From HXMU1420-13 sp024742815 (GTDB lineage Bacteria; Bacteroidota; Rhodothermia; Balneolales; Balneolaceae): a DNA stretch of 64,000 nt. This document shows positions 1 to 9,462 of this stretch, piece by piece. Each line of letters begins with the position of its first letter. Position 1 is the first letter of the stretch. Position numbers and translations under genes: made by a program. The stretch covers positions 110,133 through 174,132 of the forward strand of contig JANSXX010000007.1 of assembly GCA_024742815.1 (NCBI GenBank), read 5' to 3'. Under the pieces are notes generated by a model. That model had not been told where the DNA came from and searched no databases. It was given only the letters and a program-made list of their open reading frames with translations.

Positions 1-321
1 GTGCGCAAATTCCGTGAATACGATATCGAAATTCCATTTCCTCAGCGCGATATCAATTTCCGAAATCCTATGCCATCCGAAGCTTCAGATGAAGAAACCT
101 CAAAAAAAGGCCAACAGGAGAAAAATACCTCGGCAAAAGATGGCGAAAAAGACTCCAATCAAAACAAAAAAAAGAAGGAAAAGAAAGAACTGGAATCGGA
201 TTCATATTCGGATGTGGAGCGAAACCCAGATAAATACACCAAAAAGAATCCAAGCAATACTGATGGGAATGAGGCTGATTCTGACGATACCGGCCTAAAA
301 GACGATTCTGCAAAACAATGA
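1..321 (+). CDS. MscS-family mechanosensitive channel, C-terminal end (partial)
   Basis: Only the 3' end of this gene is inside the window; the GTG at base 1 is not taken as a real start. The first ~23 residues contain EIPFPQRDINFR, which matches the end of the cytoplasmic cage of small-conductance mechanosensitive channels, where a conserved IPFPQ motif closes the C-terminal domain. The remaining ~80 residues are a hydrophilic low-complexity tail rich in Lys, Glu, Asp, Ser and Asn, probably disordered and cytosolic. The family opens under membrane tension to release solutes on osmotic downshock. The stop overlaps the next start (ATGA at 318-321), so the two genes are probably translationally coupled. 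The tail itself has no recognisable function. Confidence 0.7.
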   Translation: MRKFREYDIEIPFPQRDINFRNPMPSEASDEETSKKGQQEKNTSAKDGEKDSNQNKKKKEKKELESDSYSDVERNPDKYTKKNPSNTDGNEADSDDTGLKDDSAKQ

Positions 322-1049
322 GTTTGATGCGATTTGGCTATTTAGCTGCTCTCCTCTTTTGTTTGAGTATTGCAACTGCGAAAGCACAAAGTGACTCCTC
401 GATTGTTTGGCAGCTTGTTACGTTTAATATTTTACCCGGCGAGTACAATAACGTTATCGATTTATATCAACAGCAAGCAGTTCCGCTTTATGCAGAAAAC
501 GAAGAAATGCTACGTTTTCGCGGTTTTCGAGAGGTTGAAAGTCCTGTTCCATTCGGATTAATGGTTCTTACCGAAATGAATGGGTTGGGAGGCATGGATG
601 CTTCAAATAACCGATTAAGAGCTATTGCAGCAGAACAAAATATTAGTGTTGGTAACTTGTATGGAAGGATTTCAGATCTAACAGCAGGGCATACCGATGA
701 ATTTGTACAATTGATCCCCGAGTGGAAAATAGAAGATCCGTTTACATCGAAATATCAAGTTTTCATTAGTTATGATATCGTGGCGGGAAAATCGACCGAC
801 TTTCGCCGCTTTGTGCATGAACAACTCATTCCGGCAGAAAAGGAACTAGGTTTACCGTTGAGTGGAGGAGAATACCTCATTTCGGATGGGTGGGAATACC
901 TGCGTGTATTTGGCATAGAATCGATAAAAGAATTTGGCGACTACATAGAGTTGCTACATTCTAACGGCCTGGATAAAGCATTAGATCCGTTTATTGACAA
1001 GAAAAAGATTGTTATAAAAGGAGTGTTGCCTAATTTATCTGTGCGTTAA
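318..1049 (+). CDS. Secreted protein with two similar alpha/beta (ABM/NIPSNAP-like) halves
   Basis: 243 aa. Residues 1-23 form a Sec signal peptide (hydrophobic core, cleavage after AKA-Q). The mature part appears to contain two related halves, about 28-130 and 140-240. Each starts with a beta-strand-like segment (VTFNILPG; VFISYDIVAG), then a helix and a strand pair ending near a Trp/Phe-rich segment. That pattern suggests tandem ferredoxin-like folds of the dimeric alpha/beta barrel type, as in NIPSNAP or ABM proteins. This fold call is an inference; no catalytic residues are recognisable. The start overlaps the MscS stop by 4 bp, so the two are co-transcribed. It is convergent with the ankyrin gene, 10 bp away. 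Confidence 0.6.
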   Translation: MSLMRFGYLAALLFCLSIATAKAQSDSSIVWQLVTFNILPGEYNNVIDLYQQQAVPLYAENEEMLRFRGFREVESPVPFGLMVLTEMNGLGGMDASNNRLRAIAAEQNISVGNLYGRISDLTAGHTDEFVQLIPEWKIEDPFTSKYQVFISYDIVAGKSTDFRRFVHEQLIPAEKELGLPLSGGEYLISDGWEYLRVFGIESIKEFGDYIELLHSNGLDKALDPFIDKKKIVIKGVLPNLSVR

Positions 1050-1059
1050 CTTGCGTCAA

Positions 1060-2280
1060 CTACTTCATTTTTGCTTCCATCAAATTTACCAAATGTTGAT
1101 TTCCCATTTGTTGGGCAAACTGGTAGGCAGAGAAAACTTGTTCATCCTCGTTATAAAATTCTGCCCCTTTGTTAATGAGCATTTCTGCAAATTCGGTATT
1201 CGAATACATAATAGCCCAAAGTAACGGCGAACCACCGTTTATCACATCTTTCTGATTGATGTTGGCTCCGGCTTCGATTAACAATCTTCCAATAGTTGTA
1301 TTTCCACCAATAGCAGCGCCAATAAGTGGAGTTAGTTTATATCGCTCACCCGCTAAATTTACATCCGCATCCCATTCTATGAGAAGCTCAACAATCTCTG
1401 TATGGGCGAACCGAGCAGCAAATGCAAGTGGTGATTGCCCGGCGCGATTTAACCGATTTACATCTGCGCCGTTTAATATAAAATTTGCTGCGATTTGGAT
1501 ATTTCCATTGGCCGCTGCAATCTGTAAAAGTGGATTATTTAGCCCATCCCCGGAATTTGGATCCGTACCTTCGGCAAGTAAATCTAGTACTTGCGGTACA
1601 TCCTCTTTGATAACTGCCTCAAGTAATAATTCATTTTGCCGGGTTAGGTCGTCCATTAGCTCTGTTTCTCTAAAAACCTGTAACACAGAATCTGCATGCC
1701 ACAAACGAACTGTTACATCCACTGCATTGCCATGTATACTATTTATAGAAAGATCTGCCCCGCTGTTAATAAGTAACTCAAGTTGTTGAACATGACCATA
1801 ATAAGCAGCCCAATTAAGTGCGGGATCTTCATTTAAATCAAGAATATTTACATCGGCATTTTGCGCAATTAAAAGTTCAGAAAATTTGGTGGATGGTTTA
1901 GAAACCGCATACATCAACGGCGTACTTTCAAGTCCGCCCACCCTCTGTTGATTTACGTTAGCTCCGGCATTAATCAGCTGCTCAAAAGCTTCAATGTTAT
2001 CTGCAATTATTGCTTTGTGTAGTGCCGAAAAGCCAGTTTCGTCGTTAATATTTGGGTTAACATCCAGAGTGAGTAAATGAGCCAGTATTTTATTCGAACC
2101 TGAAGCAATACTTTGGTGCAAATAGAGGTCTGCTTGCTCACTATCAAATTGTGTAATGAAAGTGGTGAGATTATCTTCCAAAAATGTTTCCTGGCTTATT
2201 TCTTCTTGCGCTGCTAAAGAAGTGGATACGCTTAAAATTAGAAATGCAGTTATGGTAACTCGAGCTTTAAAAAAACCCAT
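1060..2280 (-). CDS. Periplasmic ankyrin-repeat protein
   Basis: 406 aa. Residues 1-24 are a signal peptide ending SLAAQ. From about residue 60 to the C-terminus there are roughly nine ankyrin repeats, visible as recurring patterns such as TGFSALHKAI, NAGANVNQ, ESTPLMYAVS, NGADVNRLN and AGQSPLAFAARF. Ankyrin stacks bind proteins and have no enzymatic activity; export implies a periplasmic or surface scaffold role. The partner is unknown. The gene is monocistronic: its promoter must lie in 2281-2370, and a terminator for the next minus-strand gene lies upstream of it. Confidence 0.85.
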   Translation of the reverse strand: MGFFKARVTITAFLILSVSTSLAAQEEISQETFLEDNLTTFITQFDSEQADLYLHQSIASGSNKILAHLLTLDVNPNINDETGFSALHKAIIADNIEAFEQLINAGANVNQQRVGGLESTPLMYAVSKPSTKFSELLIAQNADVNILDLNEDPALNWAAYYGHVQQLELLINSGADLSINSIHGNAVDVTVRLWHADSVLQVFRETELMDDLTRQNELLLEAVIKEDVPQVLDLLAEGTDPNSGDGLNNPLLQIAAANGNIQIAANFILNGADVNRLNRAGQSPLAFAARFAHTEIVELLIEWDADVNLAGERYKLTPLIGAAIGGNTTIGRLLIEAGANINQKDVINGGSPLLWAIMYSNTEFAEMLINKGAEFYNEDEQVFSAYQFAQQMGNQHLVNLMEAKMK

Positions 2281-2370
2281 TGATGAAAACTCCCCGTTTA
2301 TTTTGGTTTAATAGTTAGTGCAACGCCTGCTTTTTTGAAATCTTGCCTTGATCGGAAATCAACTTTACAT

Positions 2371-2406
2371 AAAAAAAGCCACTCCCAAATTGAATTGGAA
2401 GTGGCT
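2371..2406 (-). terminator. Rho-independent terminator of the sortilin-like gene
   Basis: On the minus strand an AGCCACT/AGTGGCT stem (2377-2383 with 2400-2406), extended inward by CCAATT-type pairing, is followed by seven T residues (A tract 2371-2377 on the plus strand). It lies 22 bp downstream of the stop codon at 2429. Confidence 0.85.
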
Positions 2407-2428
2407 ACAAAATAGTGTGTAATCAACC

Positions 2429-5400
2429 TTATCGATTAATAGGTACGGAAGGATTCTCAATTTCCTCGATTACCTGTTCGTACTCGCCGTTCCAGATTGC
2501 CTGGAGTTTTTCTAGCTGAACATCCACTTTTGCCGCTAAATCTTCAAACACTGCATACTGTTGAGCGGTTGGGCGCCCATAACCGGTTGCAACTGTGCTT
2601 TTTAAAGCCGCTAATTTGTTGTTGAGCTTGATTGGGAAGTTTAACACATCCTGAATTGCTTCCGCTTTAGTTTGTACTAATTCTTGCTCAATCTCGCTAA
2701 TTGCTTGCGTCAATTCTTTAACACGTTCGCTAAGTGCTTCATTGCCTTTTATTTCTGCCATCATACTATTGATTTCGCTGGTAACAGATCGTATTTCGTT
2801 GATCGCTTTGTGCGTTGTATCTAGCTTGGCATTTATGGTTTGAATCAATTCAAATTGTGCAATCAAGTCTTCTTGCGATACATCAACCAATCGTGGATCC
2901 TTTTTCACTTCGAACTGCTGCTCGCCAACCATTTCATCTCCAATATGCATGCGCACCGTATAAGTTCCTGGCACCGCCATTGGGCCGGAAGTATTTCCTG
3001 CCCACAGAATTTGGCGACCATCAAGATTTGTTACACCCGGATAGCGAAGGTTCCAAACAAATTTATTTAACCCTGCTTTATTTGGAACAACACTTGGTCG
3101 GGTTCGCCCCTCTTCCTCATAAAACAACGGCGATTCCTTAACCGCTCTTCCTCTGGTGTCTTCCATACTAGAGTAGGTTTGAATGGTATTGCCACGCATA
3201 TCTAGAAACTCGAGTTTAATTTCGGATTCCTGCTCTTTATCGAGTTTAAAGAATACTACGGCTCCATTATCCGGATTTTTTCCTGAGGTTGGAGATGGAC
3301 CTCCCCAGCTTGAGCCACCGTATAAATAAGTATCCTCCGGATCGAATAAGTGACGATCTGCTTTAGCAATCTCGTCCGTCATTTGATGCAGTACCGGTAA
3401 GCCATCTAAAATCCAGAAAGAACGCCCTTGCGTAGCTACAATCAGATCTTTATCCCGCTTATGAACGGCTAAATCTGTAATTGGTGTAGCCGGCAAATTC
3501 ATTTGAAGTGGCTGCCAATCATCACCTGCATTGAAAGAAACGTACACTCCGGTCTCTGTACCTGCATAAAGCAAACCTGCTTTGTTTGGATCTTCACGTA
3601 CAACCCGTGTAAAATCCATTTCCGGAATTCCATCCGTTATTTTGTCCCAACTTCTACCGTAGTTTGTAGTTCGGTAAATCATAGGCTGGAAATCACCAAA
3701 TTTGTACCGAGTTGCTGCAAAATATGCTGTTCCGGGATCGTGTTGCGAGGCATCTAAAATACTAATCATAGATTCCGGTAAACCTCGTGGCGTTACGTTA
3801 TCCCAGGTTTCGCCATTATCACGGCTAATATGAATCAATCCGTCGTCTGATCCAGCCCAAAGTAAACCGGGTTCAATTTCCGATTCCACAAAAGTGAAAA
3901 TGGTATTGTAGTATTCTACCGAGGTATCATCTTTGGTGATCGGCCCACCGGATTCGCCTTGCTTAGATTTATCATTTCTGGTTAAATCCGGACTGATATC
4001 TTCCCAGCTCATTCCCTCATCGGTAGAGCGATGTACGTACTGCGAGGTTGCATACAGCACATCAGGATTATGTGGAGAGATAATAATCGGGAAGGTCCAC
4101 TGAAAACGGTATTTCAGCTGATCGGCTCCCGAACCCATCGGATTATCCGGCCAGATATCAATACGATCGTTTAACCGAAGATTTGCATCATAACGGGAAA
4201 GTGAACCTCCGTAACAACCACCATAAGTTACATCGTGATTTTCTGGATCAACAGCGATGTAGCCAGATTCACAACCTGCTACCGGCCACCAATCGTCCTC
4301 ATCAATACCCGATGAATTGGTACGGCTCATTATGGCAAAGGTAGAGTTATCCTGCTGTGCGCCATAAATCATGTATGGAAATTGATTGTCTACCGCCACT
4401 TGGTAAATCTGTGCTGTGGCAGAAGTATGATAAGATGTCCAAGTTTTTCCTCCGTTGTACGTAACCTGTCCACCGCCGTCATCACCAATTACCATTCGAT
4501 TTGGGTTATTGCTGGCAATCCATAAATCATGATGATCGGCATGCGGAGTTCGAATTCTGCTAAAAGTTTTTCCGCCGTCGATAGATTTCCAGAAACCAAC
4601 ATTCAGCACATAAACTACATCTTCGTTTTGTGTATCGGCAATTACTTTTGAGTAGTACCATGCACGCTGCCTTAGGTTTCTGTCTGCACTAACTCGGGTC
4701 CAAGTTGCGCCTGCATCTTCACTTCTAAATAACCCACCACCACGTGCATTTTCAACAATTGCGAACACACGATCGGAGTTTACCGGAGATACCGAAACTC
4801 CAATTTTTCCTACCATTCCTTTTGGCAGACCTGGGTTACGAGTAATTTCTGTCCAGCTTTCGCCACCATCGGTGCTTTTAAATAAACCGCTGCCCTCACC
4901 ACCACTACTCATTTCGTATTCATTTCGGTAGGCTTCCCACATGGCTGCATACAAAATTCGTGGGTTATTTGGATCTACAGCGATATCTACCGCGCCGGTT
5001 TTATTATCTCTAAATAGAACTTTATTCCAGGTTTTGCCGCCATCAGTGGTTTTGTATACACCTCGATCGGCACTCTCAACGTTTCCAAATAATTTACCCA
5101 TTGCTGCAATCCAAACAACATCTGGGTTGGTTGGGTGAATTTCGATGTCGCCAATAAACTGCGTGTTGCCCAAGCCTAAATATTGCCAGGTTTTTCCTGC
5201 ATCGGTTGAGCGGTACATTCCATCGCCGGCACTCATATTACCACGAATGTCCGTTTCGCCCATTCCGGCATAAATTACATTCGGATCAGAATTTGCCACA
5301 TCTATTGCTCCAACCGATCCCGTTTTGAAATATCCATCGGTAATATTTTCCCAGGTATTTCCTCCGTCTATGGTTTTGTATACTCCACCACCGGTATAGC

Positions 5401-5620
5401 CTACATAGTAGATATAGGGCTGATCATCATGCCCGGCTACAGCTACTGATCGACCTCCTCTAAATGGACCAATTTCCCGATATTCCAAATCCTGAAATAA
5501 CGAAGATTCAAATTGGGGTGAATTGGTTTCGGCACCATGACCAAAAACCTGAGCTTGTGAAGTTTCTGCCATACACAGAGCAAGCACAAAGCAGATTGCA
5601 AGACTTAAAAATCGCTTCAT
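2429..5620 (-). CDS. Secreted sortilin/BNR-repeat beta-propeller protein
   Basis: 1063 aa. Residues 1-24 are a signal peptide. Residues ~40-760 carry many BNR/Asp-box motifs (YKTIDGGNTWE, YRSTDAGKTWQ, FKSTDGGESWT, HRSTDEGMSWE), typical of the ten-bladed sortilin/VPS10-type propellers annotated as glycosyl-hydrolase-like in this phylum. The N-terminal FRGGRSVAVAG motif is common in these proteins. Residues ~790-920 look like a beta-sandwich, and ~930-1040 is a predicted helical, coiled-coil-like C-terminal segment. Asp-boxes are structural and no sialidase catalytic residues were identified, so the enzymatic call is doubtful. Surface or periplasmic binding, or protein turnover, is more likely. 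It stands alone with its own terminator at 2371-2406. Confidence 0.85.
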   Translation of the reverse strand: MKRFLSLAICFVLALCMAETSQAQVFGHGAETNSPQFESSLFQDLEYREIGPFRGGRSVAVAGHDDQPYIYYVGYTGGGVYKTIDGGNTWENITDGYFKTGSVGAIDVANSDPNVIYAGMGETDIRGNMSAGDGMYRSTDAGKTWQYLGLGNTQFIGDIEIHPTNPDVVWIAAMGKLFGNVESADRGVYKTTDGGKTWNKVLFRDNKTGAVDIAVDPNNPRILYAAMWEAYRNEYEMSSGGEGSGLFKSTDGGESWTEITRNPGLPKGMVGKIGVSVSPVNSDRVFAIVENARGGGLFRSEDAGATWTRVSADRNLRQRAWYYSKVIADTQNEDVVYVLNVGFWKSIDGGKTFSRIRTPHADHHDLWIASNNPNRMVIGDDGGGQVTYNGGKTWTSYHTSATAQIYQVAVDNQFPYMIYGAQQDNSTFAIMSRTNSSGIDEDDWWPVAGCESGYIAVDPENHDVTYGGCYGGSLSRYDANLRLNDRIDIWPDNPMGSGADQLKYRFQWTFPIIISPHNPDVLYATSQYVHRSTDEGMSWEDISPDLTRNDKSKQGESGGPITKDDTSVEYYNTIFTFVESEIEPGLLWAGSDDGLIHISRDNGETWDNVTPRGLPESMISILDASQHDPGTAYFAATRYKFGDFQPMIYRTTNYGRSWDKITDGIPEMDFTRVVREDPNKAGLLYAGTETGVYVSFNAGDDWQPLQMNLPATPITDLAVHKRDKDLIVATQGRSFWILDGLPVLHQMTDEIAKADRHLFDPEDTYLYGGSSWGGPSPTSGKNPDNGAVVFFKLDKEQESEIKLEFLDMRGNTIQTYSSMEDTRGRAVKESPLFYEEEGRTRPSVVPNKAGLNKFVWNLRYPGVTNLDGRQILWAGNTSGPMAVPGTYTVRMHIGDEMVGEQQFEVKKDPRLVDVSQEDLIAQFELIQTINAKLDTTHKAINEIRSVTSEINSMMAEIKGNEALSERVKELTQAISEIEQELVQTKAEAIQDVLNFPIKLNNKLAALKSTVATGYGRPTAQQYAVFEDLAAKVDVQLEKLQAIWNGEYEQVIEEIENPSVPINR

Positions 5621-5731
5621 AAGTATCCCGTTTATTTTAAATGATTAGCGCGAAGAGCGGTTTAGAATTACCGAAGGTAGGTATTCAGAATCAAGATGTC
5701 GGTAAAAAATTGTGAAGGGGAGACAGAAGCG

Positions 5732-6550
5732 TTAATTAAACACAAAGCGAAAGGTAATCGAACCCCATTGTACGGTTTGCGGTACGCCACCCGGTAAACG
5801 AGAAAAACGCCATGTTCTAAGCGTGCTCATTACCTCGCGTTCTAGCTCGGGGCTCATCTTTTTGATCGGAATAATTCTTCCAACTGTTCCATTGGGACGT
5901 ACTTCGAAGCGAACAGTTATGACTGCTTCGGTATTTGCAGTATTGGTTGGAAGCGGCTGAACCATAGGTGCGCGCTCGATATCACCTTCCCACTTCAGCT
6001 CATACGGTGCGGTTTTATCATCATCATTACCTAGCCCTTGATCGGAGTCGGTTTCGCCGGTAGCGCCTTCAACGTCACCACTTTCTTCAGCTCCTTCTTG
6101 CGTGTCGATATCTTCTTTGGCAACCGGAGCTATTTCAATTTCTTCTTCGGTATTTTCTTCCGCAGTTTGGGTAGGATCTATTTCCTCGGTTACCGGCGTT
6201 TCGATGGCTTCCTCAATTACATCCTCAACTTCATCAGGTAAATCAACCGGCTTGGTATCTTCCTGCGCGGTAGTTTCGGGGATATCTTCCGGTTCCGGGG
6301 TTTCTTCGGTGGGTTCTTCCGTTTCTACTTCTGATGGATTTGGACGAGTTGCCACTTGTTCATCTTCTACTTCCGAAAACTCGGTTAATCGCCCAGTCTG
6401 AAATTCGCCAAACTCAACTTCTATAAAAGACGGGCGAATGTTCCTGCCCATATCGATGGTAAACCAAAGAGAGAATGCAATAAGAACACTGGCAACACCG
6501 ATGGTTGCAAATAATGCGCGTGTATCGTCTTTTGTGAATTGAGGATCCAT
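5732..6550 (-). CDS. TonB-like energy transducer
   Basis: 272 aa. An N-terminal membrane anchor (about 12-32) is followed by a long acidic Glu/Pro/Thr-rich spacer (about 55-165) that would span the periplasm. A TonB C-terminal domain (about 190-272) contains ITVRFEVRPNGTVGRI and ends LRTWRFSRLPGG...ITFRFVFN. It should couple the proton-motive force gathered by ExbB/ExbD, encoded immediately upstream, to outer-membrane receptors. It starts 5 bp after the exbD stop, in an ExbB-ExbD-TonB operon. The spacer is Glu-rich rather than the Pro-Lys type of E. coli TonB, consistent with a high-salt habitat. Confidence 0.88.
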   Translation of the reverse strand: MDPQFTKDDTRALFATIGVASVLIAFSLWFTIDMGRNIRPSFIEVEFGEFQTGRLTEFSEVEDEQVATRPNPSEVETEEPTEETPEPEDIPETTAQEDTKPVDLPDEVEDVIEEAIETPVTEEIDPTQTAEENTEEEIEIAPVAKEDIDTQEGAEESGDVEGATGETDSDQGLGNDDDKTAPYELKWEGDIERAPMVQPLPTNTANTEAVITVRFEVRPNGTVGRIIPIKKMSPELEREVMSTLRTWRFSRLPGGVPQTVQWGSITFRFVFN

Positions 6551-6555
6551 ATACT

Positions 6556-6972
6556 TTAAAGTGAACCTTGTTCGGTGGCCATTACCAATCGCAAATTCAA
6601 TGCCTTTCCAATGTTCAACACACGAACGGCATCATCAACAGTTGCGTCTTTGTCTGCCCTTAGTACGATGGTGCCTTCAGGTTTAGTATTTCGTGCTTCG
6701 CGGATGGCGCCGGCAAGCGAGCCTCGTGCAGTCAGTTCTCCCTCCACATAAAATTCGCCATCATTAGTGATGGCGACCGAAATATATTCTGCTTGTGTTA
6801 CCGCGCCACTTTCTGCTTTCGGAATATTCACTTGAATACCAAAGTTGGTAACAAACGATGAAGTGAGCAAAAAGAAGATCAGTAAGAGCAGTACAATATC
6901 CGTTAACGACGACTGTGAAAACAGCGACAATGGAGTTAATCGTTTATCACCTCTTCTGAAATCGCGTGCCAT
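6556..6972 (-). CDS. exbD: ExbD/TolR biopolymer transport protein
   Basis: 138 aa. A short cytosolic N-terminus is followed by one transmembrane helix (about 24-43). The helix is preceded by TDIVLLLLIFF, which includes the membrane Asp that carries protons in this family. A periplasmic domain with VVLRADKDATVDDAVRVLN-type sequence follows. It forms the proton channel with ExbB (stop 2 bp upstream) and energises the TonB protein encoded next. Confidence 0.9.
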   Translation of the reverse strand: MARDFRRGDKRLTPLSLFSQSSLTDIVLLLLIFFLLTSSFVTNFGIQVNIPKAESGAVTQAEYISVAITNDGEFYVEGELTARGSLAGAIREARNTKPEGTIVLRADKDATVDDAVRVLNIGKALNLRLVMATEQGSL

Positions 6973-6973
6973 A

Positions 6974-7678
6974 TCAGCTCTGTTTTTTTGGTGCAGGTGA
7001 TTGAAGAAGGTCTATAAAATCAGCCGAGGCATTTTCGAGTTCAAATATCGAACGATTGATTTTACCCAGCAGGAAGTTGTAAAAGCCGAACGCGATCAAA
7101 CCAACAATTAAACCCGCAGCGGTTGTAATCAATGCTTCCCAAATACCACCCGCAAGTGCACTAGGGTTTACATTACCCTGCAGCGATTGAATATCCATAA
7201 AGGCTTCGATCATACCGGTTACCGTTCCTGTAAACCCGATTAATGGCGCTACACCGGCAATAGTAGCTAGCCAGTTCATGCGTTTTTCAAGAAAAAAGAT
7301 TTCCTTTTTGCCTGCATTGTCAATCGCGTCTTCGATATCGCGAATGGGTCGACCTAAACGCTTAATTCCTGCTTTGATAATTCTGGCGAGCGGCTTATCA
7401 AAGTCCTCGCAATAAGCAATAGCATCACTTTGGCGCCCGGTTTTCAGCATTCCTTCGATGGTGCCCAAAAAGCGTTGAGTATCGGTATGGGAGCGAGTAA
7501 GTGCGCTCCATCGTTCAAAAATCACATAAAAAGAAATCAAAAAGAGGATAAAGATGGGGATCATCAGGATGCCACCTTCTACCATTAAATCGAAAAATGT
7601 GATGGTTTCTCCCTCCAACGACGTTGCCAGAGAATCGACCGAGGCAACGGATTCCTGAATAAGAAATGCGTAATTCAT
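6974..7678 (-). CDS. exbB: ExbB/TolQ (MotA family) proton channel protein
   Basis: 234 aa with three membrane helices (about 33-55, 130-152 and 172-195). The MotA/TolQ/ExbB signature is present around residues 135-190 (ATIAGVAPLIGFTGTVTGMI and LITTAAGLIVGLIAFGFYN), where the family's pore-lining Thr residues lie. It assembles with ExbD to convert proton flow into mechanical work on TonB. It lies between the HU-SPOR gene (8 bp) and exbD (1 bp), so it is a mid-operon gene. Confidence 0.92.
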   Translation of the reverse strand: MNYAFLIQESVASVDSLATSLEGETITFFDLMVEGGILMIPIFILFLISFYVIFERWSALTRSHTDTQRFLGTIEGMLKTGRQSDAIAYCEDFDKPLARIIKAGIKRLGRPIRDIEDAIDNAGKKEIFFLEKRMNWLATIAGVAPLIGFTGTVTGMIEAFMDIQSLQGNVNPSALAGGIWEALITTAAGLIVGLIAFGFYNFLLGKINRSIFELENASADFIDLLQSPAPKKQS

Positions 7679-7686
7679 GTAGATGA

Positions 7687-9459
7687 TTAGTTAATTTTTT
7701 TAATGAAGTAGTTATCAGGTAATAGCGTTTCAATTTCTTCGGCAGCAACGGCAGCGTCGAATAACGAAGCAAACTGCCCTAAACTTACTCTCCAGAGTGT
7801 GCCGTATCGCTCGCTTTCGATTGGAGCCACAATAGCACGATAACCGTTGTTCTGTAATTTTTGTTGTTCAGAAAGTGCGTTTTGTTGATTGCTGAGCGAA
7901 TACATCACAATCGTATAGCCATCCATTCCATCTGCCGAAAGTGAACCGGTAAGGCCATATTTCTCGGCATCATTACTGGTTTGATTTTGCACCGGCTGTG
8001 TATTTTCAACTATTGGAGGCGCAGCTTGTTCCTGATTTGTTACCGGTTCTTCTGTTTGGGAAGTCTCCGTTGGTGATTCAGAAACCGGATCATTGACAGG
8101 GGCTGGGGTAGTTTCAACCACCGGAGGTGGCGTTGCCGGTTGAGATGTTGTAGCAACGGTAGAAGTGCTCGGCGAAATAAATGGAATGTTTAAGATATTG
8201 AAATAGCCTAAGCCAACTACACCGCCACCAAGTACAACTACAATTAGAACCACCCATAACCAAGCAGGGGCTGCTTCGGAATTTTTACTGGCCTTAACCG
8301 GCTTTTCTTTCTTTTTGGTTTTCGTTTCTTTTTCTTCCGGCTCTTTGGTTGTCTCAGCTTTTTGATCGGTATCAGTAGGATCGTCGGTTGTTATGTTTTT
8401 TATAACCGGTACGATTTCGGTGTCATCGAATTCTTCCATTCTAAGCACACTTTCATCCACCTGATCATCTTCTAGGTTCATGAATGGATCTTCAAAATCT
8501 AAATCGACTTCTTTTTCCAGTTCCAGATCGTTTTCAGAGTTGTCTTCCGGTTCAGGCTCCTCTTCTTCAGGCTCTTCCTTTTCTGCTTCATTCTCTGCGC
8601 TAATGGAGTTTAAATCTGCGGCAATATAATCATCTTCACCATCTTCTTGTGGAACTTCAGCGTAGTCAATCACAGCGTCAGAATCGTCTAAACCGAGCGT
8701 TTCTTCGGTCATGTCATCATTCAACAACCCATCCGATTCCATTTCGGCAAATACATCATCTAATAACTCGTCGGTATCTTTCTCGTCATTTTGCTCAGAA
8801 TCGGAATCCCCACCCATAAACGCTGCAACTTCTGCGCCGAGGTCGTTGCTGTTTGCTTCTTCTTGATCTGCATCTGCAAAAACGTCGTCGAAACCGTCAA
8901 ATTCGTCCTCATCAGAGGTATCTATACCTTCGTCTTCTTCGATCGGCTTTTCGTAATCCTCTCCCATCAAACTGGCAAACAGTCGATCGGCACTTTCATC
9001 TTCTTTATGGGCTTCAACTCCCCACATTTCAGGACCGGGATCTTCGGCCGGTTCTAAATCCGGATCGTTAATATCATCATCAATCAGTCCTGCAAAGCGA
9101 GTACCTAAATCTTTGCCAACCGGTTTATTTGCCTCCAGATCTATCTCTTCGGCACTGCTTTCATCATCAAGTCCTTCAAATGGATCATCAAAACTTGGAG
9201 TCGGTTCGTCTAGCTCGATGGGCTCCATTCCAACATATTTGAAATTGATTTCTGTCTCTAGTTCTTTCGAAGGGATAAACATAATGCGATTTCCCAAGCT
9301 ACTAAAGATCCCAAATCCTTCGATTTCGTAGGCTTCGTCGTCACTTAACGATTGCTTAATGTCGGCGATCAATTCGTTAAGTTGTTTTTCGGTAGTTTCG
9401 GCATCCAATCCGGAGGCTTCTGCAAGTAAATCAAGTAGTTGCTGATGATCGATATGCAT
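7687..9459 (-). CDS. HU-like/SPOR-domain single-pass membrane protein
   Basis: 590 aa with an unusual layout. Residues 1-~80 resemble the HU/IHF-type domain of the CCDC81-like group (EIEGFGIFSSLGNRIMFIPS). Residues ~85-385 are an extremely acidic, low-complexity linker (Asp/Glu). A transmembrane helix follows a Lys-rich stop-transfer at ~398-420 (WLWVVLIVVVLGGGVVGLGY). A Pro/Thr/Glu-rich periplasmic spacer leads to a C-terminal SPOR domain (~510-590). SPOR domains bind denuded peptidoglycan at division sites; the N-terminal domain would face the cytosol and perhaps DNA. The gene lies 3 bp after a stand-alone HU gene and 8 bp before exbB, linking septal wall, envelope energisation and a DNA-binding-like fold. 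Topology and roles are inferred. Confidence 0.8.
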   Translation of the reverse strand: MHIDHQQLLDLLAEASGLDAETTEKQLNELIADIKQSLSDDEAYEIEGFGIFSSLGNRIMFIPSKELETEINFKYVGMEPIELDEPTPSFDDPFEGLDDESSAEEIDLEANKPVGKDLGTRFAGLIDDDINDPDLEPAEDPGPEMWGVEAHKEDESADRLFASLMGEDYEKPIEEDEGIDTSDEDEFDGFDDVFADADQEEANSNDLGAEVAAFMGGDSDSEQNDEKDTDELLDDVFAEMESDGLLNDDMTEETLGLDDSDAVIDYAEVPQEDGEDDYIAADLNSISAENEAEKEEPEEEEPEPEDNSENDLELEKEVDLDFEDPFMNLEDDQVDESVLRMEEFDDTEIVPVIKNITTDDPTDTDQKAETTKEPEEKETKTKKKEKPVKASKNSEAAPAWLWVVLIVVVLGGGVVGLGYFNILNIPFISPSTSTVATTSQPATPPPVVETTPAPVNDPVSESPTETSQTEEPVTNQEQAAPPIVENTQPVQNQTSNDAEKYGLTGSLSADGMDGYTIVMYSLSNQQNALSEQQKLQNNGYRAIVAPIESERYGTLWRVSLGQFASLFDAAVAAEEIETLLPDNYFIKKIN

Positions 9460-9462
9460 GCT